From: Chromera velia
Lineage: Eukaryota > Sar > Chromeraceae
Assembly (NCBI GenBank): GCA_018398765.1
Contig: JAHBMJ010003490.1
Coordinates: forward strand, 1-12,500
DNA length: 12,500 bases
Direction of reading: 5' to 3'
Shown: positions 7,311 through 12,500 of the stretch, in pieces
How positions within the stretch are numbered: the first letter of the stretch is position 1
How the letters are laid out: the number at the start of each line of letters is the position of its first letter
The notes under the pieces: model-generated
What the model was told of the DNA's origin: nothing
Database searches by the model: none
What the model saw: only the letters and a program-made list of their open reading frames with translations
Made by a program: the position numbers and the translations under genes

Positions 7311-8096
7311 TTACTTCAACTTCAACGCCGGGGAGGTCGGCCATGTCCCGTACCCAGGCGAGTGAAAGTGGCCCCCATAGCTAGGCTTCGGGTGCTCGGC
7401 CATCTCCAGGCTACCAGGCTCCGCCACGAAAGCAGATTCTCCCTGAGGCTCCACAACGATACGCGAGTAACCCTTGAGAGGCGTATCCCAAGGCGAGTAG
7501 ACCTGAAGTGTGACGTCCTCACCAGTCTCGCTGCTCGTGAACGTAATGTCGGCCTTGGCACCCGCACGGGACTTCTTGACGATTCGCCAGTATGCAGTGC
7601 CCAGCATGCAGTACTTTCCGGGCTTGCCGTCCTTTGCAGGAGGAATTTCTCGGAACCATCCAGCAAGGGTATCGTGCGACTCATGCTTGTTGACCTGCTT
7701 GGGGTAACCGTTGTCGTACACCCAGAGATAGCCCTGGGGGATGTTGTGCGACGCGAATTTCATAGCGTATGGTGTGTGATTCTCAAAAGTGTAGAATCCG
7801 ACGTCAAAGCGGCACTCAGTTCTGTCGGCCCACACTTTGCCTTTGTTCTCGAAGAAGCGGCAAAACTCTTCAATGTGCTGTTCTGAGCCAAAGCCTTCGC
7901 ACTCGCCCACGGTGTCAAAGTTCAAGTAGCTGGGAGAGGGAGAAGTGTAGTTTTGAGTGGGTGCCACGATAGTTGGCGACTGCTCATCAATCTCAGCAGG
8001 AGGGTGTTTCTGTTGGCGGCTTAGCAGAGGCTTGGCATCTGCAAGCCAAGCTGCAAGAGTGAAGGACAGAGTTGCAATAGCTGATTTGGTTGACAT
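7311..8096 (-). CDS. Predicted secreted four-cysteine protein, family unknown
   Basis: The frame encodes 261 residues with a TAA stop. The start at 8096 is preferred because the ATG has A at -3 and opens directly into a signal-peptide-like sequence: basic Lys4, a hydrophobic core from about 6 to 18 (AIATLSFTLAAWL), and likely cleavage after ADA at 19-21. In-frame ATGs upstream (for example at 8129) would put a polar extension before the signal, and there the -3 base is C. The mature part has a Pro/Thr/Ser-rich segment (about 28-56), then a compact domain with Cys66, Cys79, Cys95 and Cys163, which could form two disulfides. It is rich in aromatic residues (FYTFENHTPYAMKF at 101-114, YLWVYDNGY at 123-131). 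N49-Y-T and N106-H-T are glycosylation sequons. The C-terminus is Gly/His/Pro/Tyr-rich. I do not recognise the fold. It is likely secreted or surface-exposed. A bipartite plastid-targeting use of the signal cannot be excluded. Confidence 0.65.
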   Translation of the reverse strand: MSTKSAIATLSFTLAAWLADAKPLLSRQQKHPPAEIDEQSPTIVAPTQNYTSPSPSYLNFDTVGECEGFGSEQHIEEFCRFFENKGKVWADRTECRFDVGFYTFENHTPYAMKFASHNIPQGYLWVYDNGYPKQVNKHESHDTLAGWFREIPPAKDGKPGKYCMLGTAYWRIVKKSRAGAKADITFTSSETGEDVTLQVYSPWDTPLKGYSRIVVEPQGESAFVAEPGSLEMAEHPKPSYGGHFHSPGYGTWPTSPALKLK

Positions 8097-8363
8097 CTTG
8101 GAAGTGAAAAGAGAGTCAGAGTGAGACATCGGAGTAGATTGTTGATTTGACAACAGATGACATTGAAGATTTGTTGCACAGTGTTTCACAGTGCATGTTG
8201 CAAGCAACACATGCGTGCAGTCTTTCGCAGAGTCTTTCGGAGAAAGTGGTCCCGTAAAGCGAAGAGGGCCGCGCGCGGGAGGAAACTCGGGGCGGCGGGG
8301 CACTTATTAATATAAGGCTCTTGCAAATTAGCCGATTCTTCGGTTAATTGCATGCATGCCAAT
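8097..8363 (-). promoter_or_regulatory. Upstream region of the secreted-protein gene
   Basis: Reading on the minus strand towards the start codon, there is a TTATATTAATAA element (8304-8315 on the plus strand) about 210 bp upstream that could serve as a TATA-like site. Next comes a short GC-rich block (about 8260-8300), then AGTCTTTCG repeated near 8219 and 8232. A perfect TGTTGC-AA-GCAACA hairpin (8196-8209) follows. A TGCATGCA octamer sits at 8349-8356. Function is inferred from position only. Confidence 0.3.
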
Positions 8364-8412
8364 TCGATCGACACGTATATATATATATATATATATATAT
8401 ATACGCGATCGA
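8364..8412. repeat. TA microsatellite inside a TCGATCG palindrome
   Basis: Fourteen TA units (8376-8403) are flanked by TCGATCG (8364-8370) and its inverted copy CGATCGA (8406-8412). The 49-bp block is nearly self-complementary and could extrude as a cruciform or hairpin. Confidence 0.85.
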
Positions 8413-9649
8413 CTCCGAAAAGTTTGCTCTCATGCAGGTTCATGATCGAACAGCTAGTCGACCGCAAACGCGCTGCTGTACAGACACAACCATCTACTTC
8501 ACATATTCCCTTATCTCTGATCTTTCCCTTCTCGTTCTAACGTGTCTTTGTCGCTGTCGATCTCTTTCAAGGCTGCATCTCTATCCGTTTCCGTGTGTTC
8601 TTCAAGTGACTAAATCTGAAAGCCTCGCTGACAGCGCGATTCCTCCAGACGTGCCTCTGTCTTGTGAAGGATGCCGACGTCTTCGGGACCTCAGCCTCTT
8701 ACGCGGGCACAACAGAGAAAAGTTAGGGGTCAGTAGACGTTAAGTTTTCTGCGTTGGTTTAATTGTTTGGAAGGAACTTGAACGTGCCAGGGACTCTGGG
8801 AGGGGATTGGTACGGCAGTGGTATCATGAATGACTGCATGCAATGAGGGAAGCGGGAGAGGAACTCCAGGGGAGCAAGGGAAAAGGATTTAGAATTTAAG
8901 CCATCTGTATGACTCTGACTCTTCATTTGTCTTTTAATGACTTCGATCTGACTTGCATGCGAAGCACGTCTCCATTCAGAGTCGTCGTTTTTCCTTCAGC
9001 AAAGGTTTCTGTCTCATCTCTGTCTTGGGTTGATTGCCCTACCCACCTAGCTTATATTTGTATGCAATGTATAATTACATTTGAGATCTGTTCCTAGCAC
9101 GTCCGCCTTACTTGTGTCCTTCCATCCATATGTGTATGCATGATATCATATATTATGCATGCATGCGGTGTCGGTCGACACGTACCTCACATGTCTTTCA
9201 ATGTGAACATCGTTTATTTCTTCATGTCGATGTTGTGAACACTGCGTGCATGCATGATCTTTAATCTTGAATCAAATGAAGTCATCTCCATGCATTTTTC
9301 GCTTTAAATGATTCCATTGATTTCTTTCACTCGCGTTGGTTTGAGTGTTGCGAGCTTCTCACCATTAAATTTCTCACCCCTCTCCTGTCTCCTTTCGTCT
9401 AGCCTTTCGTGGTGGACGTCTCCCCTGTACTCGACTTTCTGACGTCCAACACATCGATCAAAATTCAATTCAGCTGTCAAAGACTTCATGATCGTCTTTT
9501 CTTAATGGGAGATCCGAGTTGCGGTTGCAAGACAGCCACACTGTGGAGGGAGGTTGAACACCGAAGTTGATCATGCCAACATGGCTCAAAGAAGCAGGTG
9601 ATGTAGGTCTGTAGAAAGAGATTAGAGAGAAAACAACTAGAAAGAATTT
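8413..9649. other. Intergenic region, no convincing gene
   Basis: Composition is moderate, with pyrimidine-rich stretches. TGCATGCA occurs at 8835-8842, 9156-9163 and 9247-9254. A 61-codon minus-strand frame from an ATG at 9489 down to 9304 encodes a basic, charged peptide without recognisable motif and is not supported further. Plus-strand frames near 8348-8743 and 8909-9097 run through the TA repeat or low-complexity DNA and look like chance. Unrecognised short exons cannot be excluded. Confidence 0.5.
9136..9160. repeat. 11-bp stem, 3-nt loop hairpin containing ATGCAT
   Basis: ATGCATGATAT (9136-9146) and ATATTATGCAT (9150-9160) are inverted copies with one mismatch, separated by CAT. The right arm runs into a TGCATGCA octamer. 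Confidence 0.6.
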
Positions 9650-10230
9650 ACGGTAAGTCTAGTGGTAAGTTGTAACTTGTAAGTTAATTGTTTATATGCT
9701 TCCTAGATACATGCATAGTTTCTGTACATCATTATTATCGTCAGCAAAAATTAATCATAGCCTGTGTATAGTTACTGTAAGCGAGTGCTCTTACAATAGA
9801 ATCCTGAAATTATATGATTTTCTATTAAATTTTATTAAACAACAATTCTAGCCGTTTTCTAGGCCGCATCCAGCGGTAATTATCACTAATTGAAACTTTT
9901 GTAAGAATGTTTTTAGGAATGTTTTAATTATTAGATAGAATAACAATAGATCTAGCAATAGATATACTAGTATCACCTATTTACTCCTAGGTTTGCTCTT
10001 ATTAGCCTGCCAGGCTCAGGCTTGTTCTCTATCCTGAAGTCCGTTGTGACACAATATATCTGTGATAATCTGTCAGGATTAATATCTAGGTTAATATTAC
10101 ACAACTTAATATTCAAAAGTTATAAGTTAATCAAAAAGTATCAATTAATAATGATTTAAATCTACTATCGTCATCAGGCTAGATTAAAGCAAAACGATCG
10201 AGTCAATGAATTAAATTTGCATTCGAAGTT
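9650..10230. other. AT-rich intergenic island
   Basis: This island is rich in TTAAT/TAATTA words and CTAG motifs, with no coding frame. It contains a perfect AGCCTG-C-CAGGCT hairpin (10004-10016) immediately followed by a second CAGGCT (10017-10022), and paired CTAGCCG/CTAGGCCG words near 9850-9865. It is the third such island in the window. Confidence 0.55.
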
Positions 10231-11743
10231 TCTTTGGCGCAAAAGAGGTCAAAACACCCGTTTTCTCTTCGATTGAGCAAAAAACGAGTCAAAAAGGCTC
10301 TTGAACAGAAACATGGCCCCCCGTCTGATAAACTCAGGCTTCCTTTCGAAAATAATCAGGAAAGTGAAAGTCCTCCCGGAAGCAAGCAAACAAAACACAG
10401 ACGCCAAGAAAGAACAATCAACACGCCCATGCAGATCATGTAGGAGAGACTATGGGTCGCTTGAATGAATCCATCAAAGATGCAAAAAGAAAAGGAAGAC
10501 GCACGAGGCAAGAAGCGAAATCAGAGCCATTCTTTCCATGCAGATCGAGTTCTGAGTCAGAATGTCCCACTCGGAACGCATGTGAGCACAGATAAATCAC
10601 TTCTTTGCATTCGTCCGAGCTGATGCTTCTCTGCACATTGAGACAACATTGTCCACGCGAGCTGCACACTTTGGTTGCTCGCCTTGCAAATCCCCCGCCC
10701 CCAACAAATGTCTTACAGCCGATTGTTTACAGCCTCAATGCTTGTTGCTTCTGCTCTGCTGTCTGACACGCTTGGTCAGAGAGAGAGAGAGAGAGAGAGA
10801 GCCAGACTGCCTGTGTACCTACGTTCCCTTCACCTTTCTTTGTTTCCACACACAAGCCACAACTTGAAGTTCCATTTTGGGGCCTTGCAAAAGTGCTAGC
10901 ACCCTCTTTCTTCAAACTGCCTTTCCGTACATTTCTTTCAGAAGGACTGGGCCACAAACGGATGGATCATTTGTCAGTCTGTCATACTACCGCACTGACT
11001 CAATACAATCGTAGTCATATGATACAGGGAAAAATAAAAGAGGTATGATACATGCAGAGTCGGGTTACAAAGAAGCAGAACACCTGCGGTCAGGCAAATC
11101 ATTTCAATCCAAAAACGTACGTGCAGTGGACGCATTTCAAGCAGACGAGACGGCCATGCACGCACAAAACAAAGCCGCATAGACAGAGACTTCATTCCCC
11201 CCCGGATCGAAAAACCAAAGATTAGTCTCTGCGCTTCTGCACTGGGGGAATGAAGAGAGAAGGGCGAAAATCGATCGAACACGCGCAAAGTCAAAGAAAC
11301 GATTTTCTATGTCATTAAACTCCTCAATGAACTGTTTGCATGCAGATCGTTCTTGTTCTTTGACTACTCCTCTTCCGTCATCTTCAGAATGTCAAATAAA
11401 AAGTGAGGGGGCGAGAAGTGACAGAGTAACGAAACAATTGTGTCCTCCTCCGTCTACAAGCCACCAGAAGAAGAAAGATCTCAATCTTCTCCTTTCCTTC
11501 CTGTTCTTCCACAAGTGCATACTACCGCTGTCTGACATGAAACCCCCCTCATGCATGACACGCACCTCTTCTTTCTCTGCTCGGCTTTACCCCTCTTGTC
11601 CCCCCCCCCTCTCTGAAACATCGCGCTTCAGAAAGCGGGAGGCCTCTCTTCGCTCTTCTTTCCCTTTACTGCCAATAATGTCTAGTGAACAAACAATTAC
11701 CAAAGCAAAACCCCAAAGGTTCCTTCCATCGTCACAGGAGCCT
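10231..11743. other. Intergenic region, no gene supported
   Basis: The left part is purine-rich on the plus strand. ATGCAGATC recurs near 10431, 10540 and 11340, the last as part of a TGCATGCA. Open frames here start with non-ATG codons or have low-complexity products. The 69-codon lysine-rich frame at 10234 starts with TTG. The minus-strand frame ending at 10974 also starts with TTG. AATAAA hexamers occur on the plus strand near 11032 and 11395, but no upstream plus-strand gene was found. The right part (11450-11740) should include the 3' UTR of the minus-strand gene. Confidence 0.5.
10778..10801. repeat. AG/CT dinucleotide microsatellite (12 units)
   Basis: This is an uninterrupted AG run bounded by GGTC and CCAG. 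Confidence 0.95.
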
Positions 11744-12109
11744 CTAAGGGGAGCTGAAGGGGCCGAAGAACGAAAGAGTCACGCCTCCACCGCCACTCCC
11801 ACCGCTACCCGCAGCAGCCGCAGAAGCGGCAGCAGCACCACTGTGATTGTTATCACTCGCAGCAGCAGCAGGGGGGACGCGAGCCGAAGAGGATCCGCAG
11901 AAAGCAGAGGCAGACGCAGAGGCGGAGGTCTGGGAAAAGAGATCGAAGGCGGACGGGGACTGGAATCTGCTCTGTCTGTCTTCCTCTTCCTCTTCCCCCT
12001 CCTCCCCCTGTGTTCCCTTGCCGACCTGGGAGTTCACTTCCTCTATGGCCTGAAGGAATTCGTCCTTTTGGGAACTTGAGTGGACCACGTCGAGGGCAGA
12101 GAATCCGTC
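11744..12109 (-). CDS. Terminal exon (copy B) of an intron-containing gene, 3' end
   Basis: On the minus strand, CTCTCTCACACGCTCAG at 12126-12110 is a good splice acceptor, and the exon opens in frame with GAC at 12109. It encodes 121 residues to a TAG stop. They begin DGFSALDVVHSSSQKDEFLQ, reminiscent of the end of an ankyrin-type repeat (DGxxALDxx plus a second helix). An acidic run of Glu/Asp follows at about residues 35-44, then FQSPSAFDLFSQT and a Ser/Ala- and Gly-rich tail. The match to ankyrin is suggestive only. The antisense frame gives Arg/Ser-rich low complexity and is less plausible. Joined to the exon at 12389-12500 the reading frame is maintained (both phase 0). The 5' part of the gene lies beyond the window. 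Confidence 0.45.
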   Translation of the reverse strand, partial: DGFSALDVVHSSSQKDEFLQAIEEVNSQVGKGTQGEEGEEEEEDRQSRFQSPSAFDLFSQTSASASASAFCGSSSARVPPAAAASDNNHSGAAAASAAAAGSGGSGGGGVTLSFFGPFSSP

Positions 12110-12127
12110 CTGAGCGTGTGAGAGAGA
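12072..12127. repeat. Copy B of 56-bp direct repeat (acceptor plus exon start)
   Basis: It is identical to 12176-12231 except at two positions. On the minus strand it spans the pyrimidine tract, the CAG acceptor and the first 38 exon bases. Confidence 0.95.
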
Positions 12128-12175
12128 TGCATGCATTTATTTTCATACAGATGCACACAGAAAACAAATGCATGC
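12128..12175. repeat. 48-bp spacer bounded by inverted GCATGCATTT
   Basis: The spacer between the two direct repeats carries GCATGCATTT (12129-12138) and its inverted copy AAATGCATGC (12166-12175). The right arm ends exactly where copy A begins. It contains a TGCATGCA octamer (12128-12135) and a minus-strand AATAAA (12141-12136). Confidence 0.8.
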
Positions 12176-12231
12176 GAACTTGAGTGGACCACGTCGAGGG
12201 CAGGGAATCCGTCCTGAGCGTGTGAGATAGA
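12176..12231. repeat. Copy A of 56-bp direct repeat (acceptor plus exon start)
   Basis: It duplicates 12072-12127. On the minus strand its acceptor (CAG ending at 12214) is preceded by a longer pyrimidine tract than copy B has. The frame from 12213 starts DGFPALDVVHSSS, then diverges and stays open for 56 codons, with its stop at 12043-12045. If used, it yields a different C-terminus. Confidence 0.95.
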
Positions 12232-12388
12232 AAGGAAAAGAGACGGAGGGAGAGAAGCAGCCAGACGGCGAGAGAAGGGTAACAACACAAGAGACCGGCA
12301 GAGAAGGAAGTCATATCTAATACCATGAGGAAAAATGCTGTGTACTACACCATCCCTCTTCATTTTCCGTGTACACTTGTGTTTGTAC

Positions 12389-12500
12389 CTCGCTGAGTGA
12401 CACCAGCGTGAGCAGTCCTCGTGAGAGTTCAAGAGACGCATCAAGGCACAGGGCACAAAGAAGGGCAGTCGCACAAGTTTCGCATGCCTGCCTGCTCTGC
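12389..12500 (-). CDS. Upstream exon of the same minus-strand gene, partial
   Basis: The frame is open from the window edge to GAG|GTACAA, a plausible donor at 12389/12388. The 37 codons read ...CLDASLELSRGLLTLVSLSE, a helix-rich sequence. Spliced to DGF(S/P)ALDVV it gives a segment that resembles an ankyrin repeat (LxLSRGLLxxxxxxxDGFSALD). The intron would be 175 nt to acceptor copy A or 279 nt to copy B, and both keep phase 0. A second open frame exists through this exon but would not join in phase. The exon call rests on splice-site appearance and frame continuity. Confidence 0.4.

Noticed and set aside
6921-7886. 321-codon plus-strand frame
   Set aside because: It starts with GTG and lies largely antisense to the secreted-protein gene, which has a signal peptide, cysteine pattern and better composition. 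The product here is Arg/Leu/Val-rich without motifs.
9304-9489. 61-codon minus-strand frame with ATG start
   Set aside because: It is short, charged and without family resemblance, and frames of this length are common by chance here.
10234-10443. 69-codon lysine-rich frame
   Set aside because: It starts with TTG at the edge of an AT-rich island and has no recognisable motif or neighbouring exon.
11309-12079. 256-codon plus-strand frame
   Set aside because: Its Ser/Arg/Pro-rich low complexity mirrors the Ser/Ala/Gly/Glu tracts of the minus-strand exon. No domain was seen. The minus strand also offers splice sites with phase continuity.
1-12500. CRISPR array, bacterial operon or prophage content
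   Set aside because: There are no regularly spaced identical repeats with unique spacers and no prokaryotic gene packing. The DNA is eukaryotic in style.

Overview
The window looks like nuclear DNA of a protist. It has long intergenic stretches, AT-rich islands, microsatellites, a minisatellite, AATAAA-type polyadenylation signals, GT..AG intron boundaries, and genes on both strands with no operon-like packing. The palindrome TGCATGCA occurs at least 11 times, against about 0.2 expected by chance. In apicomplexans and their relatives this octamer is a known ApiAP2-type binding site. With the moderate GC content and gene style, this suggests an alveolate, most likely a chromerid such as Chromera velia. 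That assignment is inference; nothing in the window is diagnostic.

Layout. 1-1145: strongly pyrimidine-biased DNA holding a degenerate ~37-bp minisatellite. 1146-1633 and 2881-3230: AT-rich DNA, split by a 1,245-bp non-autonomous DNA transposon (1634-2878) with 47-bp terminal inverted repeats and flanking TA. 3239-3632: a motif-dense upstream region for the main gene. 3633-5924: an uninterrupted 763-codon gene. It encodes two tandem ~320-residue modules, each opening with a degenerate ubiquitin-conjugating-enzyme (E2/UBC) fold that lacks the active site, followed by three C-terminal ubiquitin-interacting motifs. 5925-6683: AT-rich intergenic DNA. 6684-6902: a doubtful small ORF. 7311-8096 (minus): a predicted secreted protein with four cysteines, family not recognised. 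8097-11743: intergenic DNA with a TA-repeat palindrome, an AT-rich island and a GA repeat. 11744-12500 (minus): the 3' end of an intron-containing gene whose last exon start and splice acceptor are tandemly duplicated, giving two candidate terminal exons.

The genes do not form an obvious pathway. The most interesting object is the double pseudo-E2/triple-UIM protein. It has the parts of a ubiquitin-binding scaffold or decoy and does not match any E2, UEV or UIM protein architecture known to me.
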